64,000 bases of DNA from Actimicrobium sp. CCC2.4 (GCF_034347385.1 NZ_CP133777.1:1922001-1986000), one strand, 5' to 3'. Numbered from the stretch's first letter, positions 28,325-38,117 are shown. Notes: generated by a model not told the origin, from the letters alone. Numbers and translations are program-made.

Positions 28325-30499
28325 ATGACCCAAAAGAAAGATATTGAAGTGCTTCGCGTGACCCATTTGCGCGGACCTAGCATTTGGACTTACCGACCCT
28401 GCATCGAAGTCTGGGTTGACATTGGCGCGCTGGAAGATTTCCCTTCCAACCTGATTCCCGGATTATACGAACGGCTCAGCACCTTGCTGCCGGGCCTGAT
28501 CGAACATCGTTGCGGTGTTGGCGTGCGCGGCGGTTTTCTGCAGCGCCTGCGTGACGGGACTTACGTGGCCCACATTCTTGAGCACGTGGTGCTCGAACTG
28601 CAAAACCTGGCAGGCATGCAAACCGGGTTCGGCAAGGCGCGCGAGACCTCGCAGCGCGGTATCTACAAGGTCGCTTTCCGGACCCGCGAAGAACAGGTCG
28701 GGCGCACCGCGCTGACCGCCGGTCGCGAACTGCTGATGGCCCTGATCGAAGACCGTCCGTATGACTTGCCGGCCACGCTGGCCATCCTGCGCGAGATGGT
28801 TGACACGCGCTGCCTCGGACCGAGTACCGCACACATCGTCGATGCCGCGACCACACGCCGGATTCCATCGATGCGCATGACCGACGGCAATCTGGTCCAG
28901 CTTGGCTACGGTATTCACCAGCGCCGCATCTGGACTGCCGAGACCGACCAGACCAGCGCCGTCGCCGAAAGCATTTCACGCGACAAGGACCTCACCAAGG
29001 TGTTGCTCAGTGCTTGTGGCGTGCCGGTGCCGGAAGGCCGCATGGTCAACAGCGCCGCGGAAGCCTGGGACGCCGCCGAAGAGATCGGCTTGCCGGTCGC
29101 TGTCAAACCCTACGACGGCAACCACGGACGTGGCGTATCGCTTGACCTCGATAGCCGCGCCGTGGTCGAGGCAGCCTATCACCTTGCGTACCAAGCCAAC
29201 GGCGGTACCGTCATCGTCGAACAATTCATTCCCGGAAACGAGCATCGCTTGCTGGTGGTCGGTGACAAGGTGGTTGCGGCGGCCGCCGGCGAAGCCGCCT
29301 GGGTCACCGGCGATGGCAGCGCCACCGTCATCGCACTGGTTGATCAGCAGATCAATGCGGACCCCCGTCGTGGTGAATCCGAAGAATTTCCCCTCAATAC
29401 CGTCAAGCCCGCTACCAGCGCAGAGATTCTGCTTGAACTGGAACGCCAGGGATTAACACCGTCGGACATTCCGCCTGCAGGACAGCGCGTACTGATTCAG
29501 CGTAACGGCAATGTGGCGTTTGACGTGACCGACAAGGTGCATCCGGAAGTGGCCGAGATGGCCGTGCTGGCCGCGCGTATCGTCGGACTGGATGTTGCCG
29601 GTATCGACCTGGTGGCGCAGGATATTTCACGACCCCTGTCGCGCCAGCGCGGCGCCATCATCGAAGTCAATGCCGGACCGGGCCTGCTGTCGCATTTGAA
29701 ACCGGCCAGTGGCACGCCGCGCGACGTCGGTGCAGCCATCGTCACGCATCTGTTCGGACCGCATGACAGCGGGCGCATTCCGATTGTGGGTATCGCCGGT
29801 ACCCGTGGTACGGCACTCATTGCGCGCCTCGTCGCCTGGATCATCCAGATCAGTGGCAAGAATGTCGGGCTGGCGTGTGCCGATGGCCTATATCTGGACA
29901 GCAGGCAAATCGTCAAGGCCGGCAGTGTCGACTGGGATGCCGGGCAGCGCCTGTTGATCAACCGCTCGGTGGAAGCGGCTGTCTTCGAGAATTCAGCCCG
30001 GGCCATCTTGTCCGAAGGATTGGCTTACGACCGTTGCGCAGTCGGTGTTGTTACGGATCTGGATGGTCACGCGGAACTCGGCGAGTTTTACATCACCGAA
30101 CCGGATCAGATGTCTGCGATATTGCGCACCCAGATCGATGTGATTCTGCCGAGCGGCGCCGCGGTGTTGAATGCCGCCGATCCGCGTATTGTCGCCATGG
30201 CCCCGCTATGTGATGGCGAAGTGGTGTTCTACGGAATCGACTCGGAATTGCCTGAAATTATTTCTCGCAGGAAATCTGGAGAGCGCGTCATCTTTTTGCG
30301 TGATGGAAACGTTGTACTCTCCGTTGCTTCCGAAGAAATGACTTTGTTGTCACTGTCCTCACTCAAGGCGCGCAAAGCGGCGCAACCCGAAGCGATCCTC
30401 GCGGCAGTTGCTGCGACATGGGCGCTGGGCATCACCCCTGAACTGATCGGTGGCGGCTTGAGGACCTTCGAATCGAATCCACACAAGACCAACTATTGA
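28325..30499 (+). CDS. Cyanophycin synthetase-like protein CphA' with degenerate Mur-ligase P-loop
   Basis: The 724-residue protein aligns along its length with the CphA downstream but is 132 residues shorter. It has the N-terminal domain (about 1-160), an ATP-grasp domain (about 215-480, with LLVVGDKVVAAAAGEAAWV) and a shortened Mur-ligase-like domain. At about residues 489-498 the ATP-binding loop reads GIAGTRGTAL, where CphA has GTNGKTT. The catalytic P-loop Lys is gone. In known paired systems the second, truncated paralogue (CphA2/CphA') lacks full Arg- and Asp-adding activity and can use beta-Asp-Arg dipeptides, so a single-site ligase is plausible. It is followed 48 nt later by cphA. 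Confidence 0.85.
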   Translation: MTQKKDIEVLRVTHLRGPSIWTYRPCIEVWVDIGALEDFPSNLIPGLYERLSTLLPGLIEHRCGVGVRGGFLQRLRDGTYVAHILEHVVLELQNLAGMQTGFGKARETSQRGIYKVAFRTREEQVGRTALTAGRELLMALIEDRPYDLPATLAILREMVDTRCLGPSTAHIVDAATTRRIPSMRMTDGNLVQLGYGIHQRRIWTAETDQTSAVAESISRDKDLTKVLLSACGVPVPEGRMVNSAAEAWDAAEEIGLPVAVKPYDGNHGRGVSLDLDSRAVVEAAYHLAYQANGGTVIVEQFIPGNEHRLLVVGDKVVAAAAGEAAWVTGDGSATVIALVDQQINADPRRGESEEFPLNTVKPATSAEILLELERQGLTPSDIPPAGQRVLIQRNGNVAFDVTDKVHPEVAEMAVLAARIVGLDVAGIDLVAQDISRPLSRQRGAIIEVNAGPGLLSHLKPASGTPRDVGAAIVTHLFGPHDSGRIPIVGIAGTRGTALIARLVAWIIQISGKNVGLACADGLYLDSRQIVKAGSVDWDAGQRLLINRSVEAAVFENSARAILSEGLAYDRCAVGVVTDLDGHAELGEFYITEPDQMSAILRTQIDVILPSGAAVLNAADPRIVAMAPLCDGEVVFYGIDSELPEIISRRKSGERVIFLRDGNVVLSVASEEMTLLSLSSLKARKAAQPEAILAAVAATWALGITPELIGGGLRTFESNPHKTNY

Positions 30500-30547
30500 G
30501 ATTGGCGCACTGACGCCGGCTCTACTCTAGGACAGGAAATCTGCTTT

Positions 30548-33118
30548 ATGGAAGTTTCAAGAATCCGGGCTTTACGTGGCCCGAATCTCTGGAGTCAGCA
30601 CACCGCAATCCAGGCGATCGTTGTGTGTACCGGGCAGGAATGCGCGATCAATGCCTTGCCTGATTTTGAAGTGCGCCTGCGCGCGCTGTTTCCTGCGATG
30701 GATCAATTGCAGCCCAGCGGCCATCAGGACGAAGTCGTGCTGGCTCGCGTGCTTGAACTGGCAGCGCTGGGCTTGCAGGCGCAGGCCGGTTGCCCTGTCA
30801 CATTTAGCCGCACCACGCAGACGCTCGAGGCTGGCACCTATCAAGTCGTGGTCGAATACAGCGAAGAAGCGGTCGGCCGGCTGGCCATGAAGCTGGCCCA
30901 GTCGCTGTGCGAAGCGGCGCTCAATGACACCGACTTTGATCTTGCCGACGCCTTGCACCAGTTGCGTGAACTCGATGAAGACGTCCGGCTCGGTCCGAGT
31001 ACCGGTGCGATTGTCGAAGCCGCCGTGGCACGCAATATCCCTTTTCGCCGCCTGACCGATGGCAGCCTGGTGTTATTTGGCTGGGGTAGCCGTCAGCGTC
31101 GTATTCAGGCTGCCGAGATGGACAGCACCAGCGCGATTGCCGAAGCGATCGCCCAGGATAAGGATCTGACCAAAAAACTCTTGAGTGCCGCCGGCGTGCC
31201 GGTGCCAAACGGACGCGCGGTTCGCGATGTCGATGATGCCTGGGAAGCCGCGCTTGAAATCGGTTTGCCGGTGGTCGTCAAGCCGCTCGATGGCAATCAG
31301 GGCAAGGGCGTTACGGTCAATGTGACGAGCCGTGAACAACTGGCTGCGGCCTACACCACGGCGTCCGAATTCCGGGATGCGATTCTGGTCGAGCGCTATT
31401 TGCCCGGCAATGATTTCCGCTTGCTGGTAGTTGGTGACAAGCTCGTTGCCGCTGCCCGCAGAGACCCTCCGCAAGTCGTCGGCGACGGGGTGCTGTCGGT
31501 GCGCCAACTGGTCGATCAGGTCAATCTGGATCCGCGCCGCGGGTCCGGTCATGCGACTTCACTGACCAAAATCCGCTTCGATGACATTGCACTGGCCAGC
31601 CTGGCGATTCAAGGTTATGACGCCGATACGGTCCCGCCAAAAGGCCGGCGCGTGGTCTTGCGCAATAATGCCAACTTGTCGACTGGCGGCTCCGCCACCG
31701 ATGTCACCGATGATGTCCACCCCGAATTCGCGGCGCGCGCCATTGCTGCTGCACGCATGGTCGGGCTCGATATTTGCGGCGTCGACATCGTTTGCGACAA
31801 CGTACTCAAATCGATGGAGGAACAGGGCGGTGGCGTGGTGGAAGTCAATGCTGCGCCGGGCTTGCGGATGCATTTGTCACCATCGTTCGGCAAAGGCCGT
31901 CCGGTCGGTGATGCCATCATCGCCGAGATGTTCAAGCGCGGCGACGATGGCCGTATCCCGGTCGTCGCGGTGACCGGCACCAACGGCAAGACCACGACCG
32001 TGCGCCTTATTGCGCATCTGATGACGCAGACCGGTTTGCGCGTCGGCATGACCAATACCGATGGCGTCTATATCCGCGGTCGGCGTATTGACAGCGGCGA
32101 CTGCAGCGGTCCGCGCAGCGCCCGCAACGTGCTGCTGCATCCGGATGTCGATGCTGCCGTGTTCGAAACGGCGCGCGGAGGTGTGTTGCGCGAAGGGCTG
32201 GCGTTCGATCGCTGCCAGGTCGCCGTGGTGACCAACATCGGTACCGGCGATCATCTTGGGTTGAACTACATTACGACTGTCGAAGACCTCGCCGTGCTCA
32301 AGCGGGTGATCGTCCAGAACGTGTCCGATACCGGTGTTGCGGTGCTCAATGCGACGGATCCCATCGTCGCGCGAATGGCCGGTAATTGCTCGGGATCGGT
32401 GACCTTTTTTGGCAGCGATCGCCGTCATCCGGTGATGGCGACGCACCGTGCCCAGGGACGCCGCGTCGTGTTCATCGACGATGACATGTTAGTGGCAGCC
32501 GAGGGCACGATCGAACACAGGATCGCGTTGTCAGAGATCCCGATCACGCGCGGTGGCGCGATCGGGTTTCAGGTTGAAAACGTGATGGCATCCGTTGCTG
32601 CAGGTTGGGCCGTCGGCCTGGACTGGGACGTGATGCGTTCCGGCCTGAAATCGTTTGCCAACGATAGCGACAATGCGCCGGGGCGTTTCAATGTCTTTGA
32701 TTACCGTGGTGCGACGCTGATTGCCGACTATGGCCACAATCCGGATGCCATTCTGGCGCTGGTGCAGGCGGTCGAGTGCCTGCCGGCAAAACGCCGTTCG
32801 GTGGTCATCAGCGGTGCCGGCGACCGTCGTGACGAAGATATCCGTCAGCAGACCGAAATCCTGGGGGCGGCATTCGACGATGTCTTGCTGTATCAGGACC
32901 AGTGCCAGCGCGGTCGTGCCGATGGTGAAGTCGTGGCCTTGCTGCGGGCTGGCCTGGCCGATGCATCACGCACTACCGTGATCGATGAGATTCGTGGCGA
33001 GTTCCTGGCCATTGATACGGCGCTCGAACGACTGTCGCCAGGGGATCTGTGCCTGATTCTGGTGGATCAGGTCGAGGAATCACTGGCGCATATCGCGGGA
33101 CTGATCGCCCGCGGTTGA
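30548..33118 (+). CDS. cphA: Cyanophycin synthetase CphA
   Basis: The 856 residues are the normal CphA length. It has an N-terminal domain, an ATP-grasp domain (about 215-475, with RLLVVGDKLVAAARRDPPQV) that adds Asp, and a Mur-ligase-like domain (about 480-850) that adds Arg to the Asp side chain. The P-loop VAVTGTNGKTTTVRLIAH is intact, as are TARGGVLREGLAFDRC and DYGHNPDA. It makes multi-L-arginyl-poly-L-aspartate granules, a cytosolic nitrogen and carbon store. No cyanophycinase gene is visible in the window. It lies downstream of and in line with cphA'. Confidence 0.95.
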   Translation: MEVSRIRALRGPNLWSQHTAIQAIVVCTGQECAINALPDFEVRLRALFPAMDQLQPSGHQDEVVLARVLELAALGLQAQAGCPVTFSRTTQTLEAGTYQVVVEYSEEAVGRLAMKLAQSLCEAALNDTDFDLADALHQLRELDEDVRLGPSTGAIVEAAVARNIPFRRLTDGSLVLFGWGSRQRRIQAAEMDSTSAIAEAIAQDKDLTKKLLSAAGVPVPNGRAVRDVDDAWEAALEIGLPVVVKPLDGNQGKGVTVNVTSREQLAAAYTTASEFRDAILVERYLPGNDFRLLVVGDKLVAAARRDPPQVVGDGVLSVRQLVDQVNLDPRRGSGHATSLTKIRFDDIALASLAIQGYDADTVPPKGRRVVLRNNANLSTGGSATDVTDDVHPEFAARAIAAARMVGLDICGVDIVCDNVLKSMEEQGGGVVEVNAAPGLRMHLSPSFGKGRPVGDAIIAEMFKRGDDGRIPVVAVTGTNGKTTTVRLIAHLMTQTGLRVGMTNTDGVYIRGRRIDSGDCSGPRSARNVLLHPDVDAAVFETARGGVLREGLAFDRCQVAVVTNIGTGDHLGLNYITTVEDLAVLKRVIVQNVSDTGVAVLNATDPIVARMAGNCSGSVTFFGSDRRHPVMATHRAQGRRVVFIDDDMLVAAEGTIEHRIALSEIPITRGGAIGFQVENVMASVAAGWAVGLDWDVMRSGLKSFANDSDNAPGRFNVFDYRGATLIADYGHNPDAILALVQAVECLPAKRRSVVISGAGDRRDEDIRQQTEILGAAFDDVLLYQDQCQRGRADGEVVALLRAGLADASRTTVIDEIRGEFLAIDTALERLSPGDLCLILVDQVEESLAHIAGLIARG

Positions 33119-33124
33119 TAGGGA

Positions 33125-34291
33125 TTACGCGGTGCCGGCCTGTCCGGTACCGAGTCGCCATAGCGATGTCAGCTCGGCACTACGCGCTGCATGCAGCGGG
33201 TCGGCGGCGTCGCTGGCACGCGGATGGACAGGCCGTACATCCTTGCGTCCGAGTACCGTCAGGCCCGCCGCACTAATCCATTCCAATAACTCGGCACGTG
33301 TGCGCAAGCCCAGGTGCTCGGCCAGGTCCGACAGGATCAGCCAACCTTCTCCTGCTTTTTCAAGATGTCCCGCCAATCCGTCGAGGAAGCCGCGCAGCAT
33401 GCGGCTGTCCGGGTCATACATCGCGTATTCGATGGGTGAACTGGGCCGTGCCGGCAGCCAGGGCGGATTGCAGACAATCAGCCCGGCCCGACCCGGCGGG
33501 AACAGGTCGGCGCAGAGCAGTTCTATCGTCGCGTCCATGCCGAGGCGGGTGATGTTTTCTTGCGCACACGCGAGGGCGCGCGGATCCTGGTCGGTAGCGA
33601 CCACGCGCTGCACGCCGCGCTGTGCCAGTACCGCTGCCAGCACGCCGGTTCCGGTGCCGATGTCGAATGCCAGGGTGGTCGAGGGCAAGGGCATTTCTGC
33701 CACCAGCCCGACATATTCGCCGCGCACCGGAGCGAACACGCCATAGTGCGGATGAATCCGGTTGTCCAGCGCGGCAATGTCGACGCCGGCCTTGCGCCAT
33801 TCGTGCGCGCCTATCAGTCCCAGCAGTTCACGCAGTGAAGCCACATACGGTGCATCGGCGCTGCCATAGGCCTCGAGGCACGCGGCCGCGACATCCGGCG
33901 CGCGGCGCAGAGGCAGCGTGTGATTGCTATCGAATGGCATGAGCAGCATCGCCAGGGTGCGAGCGCGCTGGGACTGCGCCTGACGATGAAAATTGAATGC
34001 TTCGAGCGGGCTGCCGGCGGCCTTGTGGACCTTGCGGTCGCAGCGGCGCGCCATGGCTTGCAGGAGTTGGCGCGCATTCTGGAAGTCGCCGCGCCACAAC
34101 ATCGCGGTGCCTTCGCACGCCAGCCGGTACGCCGCGTCGGCGGTGGTGCGGTCATCGGCGATGACGACGCGCTTCGGACTGGGCATGCCGCTTTCGGAGC
34201 GCCAGCGCGCTGAGCAGGACAAGTCGTTTTCGATCCAGTGGATAAGCACAGGTGCGGGCACCATCGGCGTGGCGGGGAGGGACGTTGGCAT
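33125..34291 (-). CDS. Class I SAM-dependent methyltransferase (HemK/RsmC-like)
   Basis: The C-terminal half of this 388-residue protein is a Rossmann methyltransferase. Motif I is FDIGTGTGVLAAVLAQRG (from about residue 209), the acidic SAM-binding end is ATDQDP, and the catalytic motif is NPPW (275-278). NPPW/Y motifs mark enzymes methylating amide or exocyclic nitrogens, such as PrmC or RsmC. The first 200 residues are a family-specific N-terminal domain with a RRCDRKVHKAAGSP segment. The exact substrate (rRNA base or glutamine) is not decidable. It is convergent with cphA, separated by 6 nt. Confidence 0.8.
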   Translation of the reverse strand: MPTSLPATPMVPAPVLIHWIENDLSCSARWRSESGMPSPKRVVIADDRTTADAAYRLACEGTAMLWRGDFQNARQLLQAMARRCDRKVHKAAGSPLEAFNFHRQAQSQRARTLAMLLMPFDSNHTLPLRRAPDVAAACLEAYGSADAPYVASLRELLGLIGAHEWRKAGVDIAALDNRIHPHYGVFAPVRGEYVGLVAEMPLPSTTLAFDIGTGTGVLAAVLAQRGVQRVVATDQDPRALACAQENITRLGMDATIELLCADLFPPGRAGLIVCNPPWLPARPSSPIEYAMYDPDSRMLRGFLDGLAGHLEKAGEGWLILSDLAEHLGLRTRAELLEWISAAGLTVLGRKDVRPVHPRASDAADPLHAARSAELTSLWRLGTGQAGTA

Positions 34292-34442
34292 TGCGGGTCA
34301 CGATCAGAAAAAGGAGAGCTGGTAACAGCAAGCCGGTATTTTATGTCAGCCGATTACTGTGCGGTAAAGCCAGCGTGCTTGCCGGCGCAGAAAGCGCTTC
34401 AGGTATGCTTCGGCAAAATCCAATAGCACGGCAAGGATAGGC

Positions 34443-35603
34443 ATGAGCAGCCCGCAACAATCGATGGATGACACAGTGCGACAAAGCCGTTTCGGCTTGT
34501 TTGGAACATGGGTGCGGCAGTTGGCTAACGATGTTTTTTTTCTGTTGCTTCTGGCAGTACTGGTCGTACTTAGTGTGTTTTCACCAGACCGGATTGCGGC
34601 TTATCCGGCGCTGGTTGACTGGCCTACGATCGCGGCACTGACCGGCTTGCTCGCCTTGACTAAGGGTCTGGAGTTGAGCGGCGCACTCGATCATGCCGGT
34701 CACTGGCTGACGGCGCGCATGCGCAGCGAACGCGCCGTCGCCGTCTGTCTGGTGCTGACCGCTGCGTTGCTGTCGATGGTGCTGACCAATGATGTCGCAC
34801 TGTTCGTGGTTGTGCCGCTGACGCTAGGTATCTGCCGGTTGACTGGCTTGCCGCGGTCCCGGCTGGTGATCCTGGAAGCGCTGGCGGTCAACGCCGGCTC
34901 GATGCTGACGCCCATCGGCAATCCGCAAAATCTCTTTTTGTGGCAGCTCTCCGGCGTGTCCTTCGTAGAGTTCGTCGCGCATATGCTGCCACTGGCACTG
35001 ATGCTGATGGCGTTGCTGCTGGCGCTGACCTGTGTCCTGTTCGGACGTCGTTCCATCAGAGCGGAGACCGCCACTCCCCCTGGCCGGCTCGATCGCAGCC
35101 TGTTTTGGTGGTCACTGGCGTTATACGTGCCGTTTCTGCTGGCGACCGATTTGCGTCATGTCGAACTGGCGGCGCTGACGGTACTGGCGGTGTTTCTGCT
35201 GCTGCGTCGCGCGGTGCTGGCGCGCATGGATTGGGGTTTGCTGCTGGTGTTCGTACTGATGTTTATCGACCTGCGTTTGCTGGCCGGCCTGACCATTGTT
35301 CGTGATGCGATGCAGGTGCTGGGGCTGGCGCAAGCGCGCCATTTGTATCTGGCGGCAATCGCCGGGTCGCAACTGGTCAGCAATGTGCCGGCCGCGATTG
35401 CACTGGTCGAGTACTCGCGCGACTGGCGCGTGATTGCCTATGGTGTCAATGTGGGCGGGTTTGGTTTGCTGGTCGGCTCGATGGCCAACCTGATTGCCTT
35501 GCGCCTGTGTGGCGAGCGCAAGGCCTGGCTGGAATTTCATTGGTACGCGATGCCGTTCCTGGGGATTGGCATGGTGCTGGGTTATGCGTTGCTGTTCGGG
35601 TGA
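34443..35603 (+). CDS. SLC13/ArsB-type anion permease
   Basis: This 386-residue inner-membrane protein has about ten helices. Two related hairpin motifs typical of the ion-transporter superfamily are visible: MVLTNDVALFVVVPLT with NAGSMLTPIGNPQNLFLW in the first half, and AIAGSQLVSNVPAAIALVEY with LLVGSMANLIALRL in the second. The family moves citrate, dicarboxylates, arsenite or other anions. The N-terminal half-motif order resembles E. coli YbiR. The substrate is unknown. It is monocistronic, ending in a strong hairpin shared with the convergent receptor gene. Confidence 0.82.
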   Translation: MSSPQQSMDDTVRQSRFGLFGTWVRQLANDVFFLLLLAVLVVLSVFSPDRIAAYPALVDWPTIAALTGLLALTKGLELSGALDHAGHWLTARMRSERAVAVCLVLTAALLSMVLTNDVALFVVVPLTLGICRLTGLPRSRLVILEALAVNAGSMLTPIGNPQNLFLWQLSGVSFVEFVAHMLPLALMLMALLLALTCVLFGRRSIRAETATPPGRLDRSLFWWSLALYVPFLLATDLRHVELAALTVLAVFLLLRRAVLARMDWGLLLVFVLMFIDLRLLAGLTIVRDAMQVLGLAQARHLYLAAIAGSQLVSNVPAAIALVEYSRDWRVIAYGVNVGGFGLLVGSMANLIALRLCGERKAWLEFHWYAMPFLGIGMVLGYALLFG

Positions 35604-35612
35604 TTCAGCATT

Positions 35613-35642
35613 GGCGGGAAGCTGGTCGATCAGCTTTCCGCC
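35613..35642. terminator. Hairpin between convergent permease and TonB receptor genes
   Basis: GGCGGGAAGCTG (35613-35624) pairs with CAGCTTTCCGCC (35631-35642) over 12 bp with one G-U pair and a 6-nt loop. There is no clear U-tract on either side, so termination efficiency is uncertain. Confidence 0.5.
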
Positions 35643-35656
35643 ATGTGTTGCTCGAC

Positions 35657-37645
35657 TTAGAACCGGGTCCGCAAGCCTACGATCAGGTTGCGGCCCGGCA
35701 GCGGTGCGACATCTTTCAGGATCGATGTCGACAGCCGGATATCCTGGTTCAGTAGGTTTTTGACATTGGCGAACCAGGTGACATCGTTGTTGCCGACCTT
35801 CCAGGTGTAAGACAGGTTCGCATCCAGCAGCGTGTAGGCAGGTGTATTGCTGGTCTCAAAGGAGGCTAACCGGTCTTGCGTCCGGGCATGGATCAGCGAT
35901 GCTCCGCTGCGCCAGGCACCGGTTTTGTAGCCGATGTCACCACCGAACCGTGATGCTGGTTGCAGCGGCAGGCTGCCAGCACCATCGAGCGAGCCGCGCG
36001 ACGTGTCGGCAAAGGCGCGCAATGACACGCCGTTGCCATGGGCGTTATAGGTAATTTCTGCTTCTGCCCCGCGGATTGTGGCGTCCGCCTGGTTAAAGAT
36101 ACGTTCCTTTAATGTGCCGCCTGGATTGCCTTCCTCGTCGACGAAATTACCGGCGATCTGGCCGTAGACAAAATTCTTTGCCTTGGTCTGGAACACATTC
36201 GTCTTCCAGCGGATCAGGCCGGTATTTTTTTGCAGCGTCAACTCGACGTTACGTGAAGTTTCTTTGGCAAAGTTTGGATTGCCGATATCGAAGGTCGCAG
36301 TGGAATCATGCGGTCCGCCGGAATACAGCTCGTCGGCGGTCGGTGCGCGCTGGGCGATGGACACCGTTGCGCCAGCGCCATACCCGGGCATAAATGTCCA
36401 CAAACCACCGATGGCATACGAGGCCAGGTCAAAGCTGCGGTCAATATTGCTGACTGGCGCGCGTTTTACCGACTCAAGACGCAAGCCGGCATTCATGCGA
36501 ACCTGACCGAATTCTTTTTCTTCGACCAGGAAGGCCGCGCTTGATGTCGAGCGCGTGACAGGCACCGTGTTCGGGCCGCCATCGGTTGCATTTAATGCCG
36601 AAAAATTGGTGTTGTCGGTCTGAATACCGAACGTTCCACGGAATCCGGCAATTGGTTTATGCGTCAATTCGGCGCGGGTTTCGAGTGATCGATTGGCGAA
36701 GTTGGTTTGGGGGACATTGTCGAGATTTAGCTCGCTGTGTTTGTAATCGGTGTACCCGAGCTTGAACTTGAAGGTTTCAAATCCGGCAAACGGCGCATTG
36801 ACCAATGCATCGATATCGTAACGACGTTGCTTTTGATCGATTTGCGCTCCTTCGAGAGCGGGTATGCCGTAGAGATTGCTGACCTCTGCTGCGGAGATCC
36901 CGACATGTCCCCAGTCCTGAATATAGGAGGCGCCGACGCCGATAGTGTTTTGCCGGGCGAATGACAGGGGCAGGGTGCCGCTGGCGCTGGTCGAATCGCC
37001 CTGGATACGGTTGCCGGGGATCTTGTAATCGCTGGCATTGCGCACGCTGGAGTCGACATGTAGCCCGATCGGGCCCGCTGCGGTGTCAGCCGATAGCGAC
37101 AGATTTTTTGCCTGATCGACGGTGCCGTAACGCACTTCGGCTTCTCCTGTTGGGATGGTGGCCAATGTGGTCGGGATCCTGTCATTGACGACATTGACCA
37201 GTCCGCCAATTGCACCCGAGCCGTACATTAGTGCCGCTGGCCCACGTAGGATTTCAATCTGTTTTGCTGTAGGGCCATCGGTGGCTACCGCATGGTCATT
37301 CGATAATCCGGAGACGTCCGAGACCGCCATGCCGTTTTGCAGGATTTTGACGCGCGAGCCATCGAGGCCACGGATGATCGGACGCGAAGCGCCTGCGCCG
37401 AATGCCGATGTTGATACCCCGAGCTCGCCGGAGAGCGTGTCACCTAAGGATCCACCTAATTTGTTGCGCAGTTCATCGCCCGAGAGGACTTTGGCAGGAG
37501 TCAATATCTGGTCGCCGTCATTGGAGGAAAAGGGACTTGCCGTGACGACGATCGACTGAATTTTTGGTTCGGTGATTTGGGCGAATGCGATTGTGGAGAG
37601 CGCGGACAGAACGGCGCCTGCCAATAAAGTACGTTGAGCGTGCAT
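35657..37645 (-). CDS. TonB-dependent outer-membrane receptor, ZnuD-like
   Basis: The start at 37645 (MHAQRTLLAGAVLSALST) gives a 662-residue precursor with a signal peptide ending AFA-Q. A TonB-box-like IQSIVVTAS follows, then a plug domain (about 45-160) with RPIIRGLDGSRVKILQNGM and ILRGPAALMYGSGAIGGLVN, and a 22-strand barrel ending in an aromatic Phe (GLRTRF). The plug resembles Neisseria ZnuD, a zinc/heme receptor. I infer a metal ion ligand. It follows a small His/Cys membrane protein gene, probably in one operon. I could not find a convincing Zur or Fur box. Confidence 0.85.
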   Translation of the reverse strand: MHAQRTLLAGAVLSALSTIAFAQITEPKIQSIVVTASPFSSNDGDQILTPAKVLSGDELRNKLGGSLGDTLSGELGVSTSAFGAGASRPIIRGLDGSRVKILQNGMAVSDVSGLSNDHAVATDGPTAKQIEILRGPAALMYGSGAIGGLVNVVNDRIPTTLATIPTGEAEVRYGTVDQAKNLSLSADTAAGPIGLHVDSSVRNASDYKIPGNRIQGDSTSASGTLPLSFARQNTIGVGASYIQDWGHVGISAAEVSNLYGIPALEGAQIDQKQRRYDIDALVNAPFAGFETFKFKLGYTDYKHSELNLDNVPQTNFANRSLETRAELTHKPIAGFRGTFGIQTDNTNFSALNATDGGPNTVPVTRSTSSAAFLVEEKEFGQVRMNAGLRLESVKRAPVSNIDRSFDLASYAIGGLWTFMPGYGAGATVSIAQRAPTADELYSGGPHDSTATFDIGNPNFAKETSRNVELTLQKNTGLIRWKTNVFQTKAKNFVYGQIAGNFVDEEGNPGGTLKERIFNQADATIRGAEAEITYNAHGNGVSLRAFADTSRGSLDGAGSLPLQPASRFGGDIGYKTGAWRSGASLIHARTQDRLASFETSNTPAYTLLDANLSYTWKVGNNDVTWFANVKNLLNQDIRLSTSILKDVAPLPGRNLIVGLRTRF

Positions 37646-37727
37646 GTTGATTCCTGAATAGATAGCAAAGACTTGTGCGCCCGCGGGAGAAGCCGCGTGG
37701 TACACAAAATTTAATCAGTAAAACGAA

Positions 37728-38117
37728 TCAGACAGCGGGTGGTGCACGGGAAAGAAAATGGGCAGTGAAGGGGGGAAGTCTTGACGCGAAAGCAATCCAC
37801 AGTGCCAGAGCGTGCAAGTTAGGTAAGACTGGAATCGCTATTGCCGCGGTACAGATCCCGGCAGACAGGGTTGCGGCATCAAATGCAGCACAAGAATGGC
37901 TGGAATCGCCCAGATGCGCGACCAGCTGAAAAACAGAAGAGGTACCCGACGCGACTTCGGGGGATATTTTGGCGCTGGCTGTCGCCGATCCGTCATGAGC
38001 GACCCGATGCATTTGTCCCAGCCATTGCGCAAATAGCAGTGCCATCACCAATACGGTGATAGTTTTGACGTTGGCCGTACGGGCCATCCATGGGCGAAGC
38101 GATATCGACGAAAACAT
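37728..38117 (-). CDS. Small His/Cys-containing membrane protein upstream of the TonB receptor
   Basis: The start at 38117 (MFSSISLRPWMARTANV) gives 129 residues. Residues about 18-36 and 86-110 are hydrophobic helices. Between them are potential metal ligands: H37, H41, H68, H74 and C76 (MHRVAHD and HLGDSSHSC), then C89 and H102. No family is recognised with certainty. Similar small proteins beside metal-regulated receptors suggest a role in metal handling, which is an inference. It is 82 nt upstream of the receptor gene on the same strand. Confidence 0.6.
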   Translation of the reverse strand: MFSSISLRPWMARTANVKTITVLVMALLFAQWLGQMHRVAHDGSATASAKISPEVASGTSSVFQLVAHLGDSSHSCAAFDAATLSAGICTAAIAIPVLPNLHALALWIAFASRLPPFTAHFLSRAPPAV

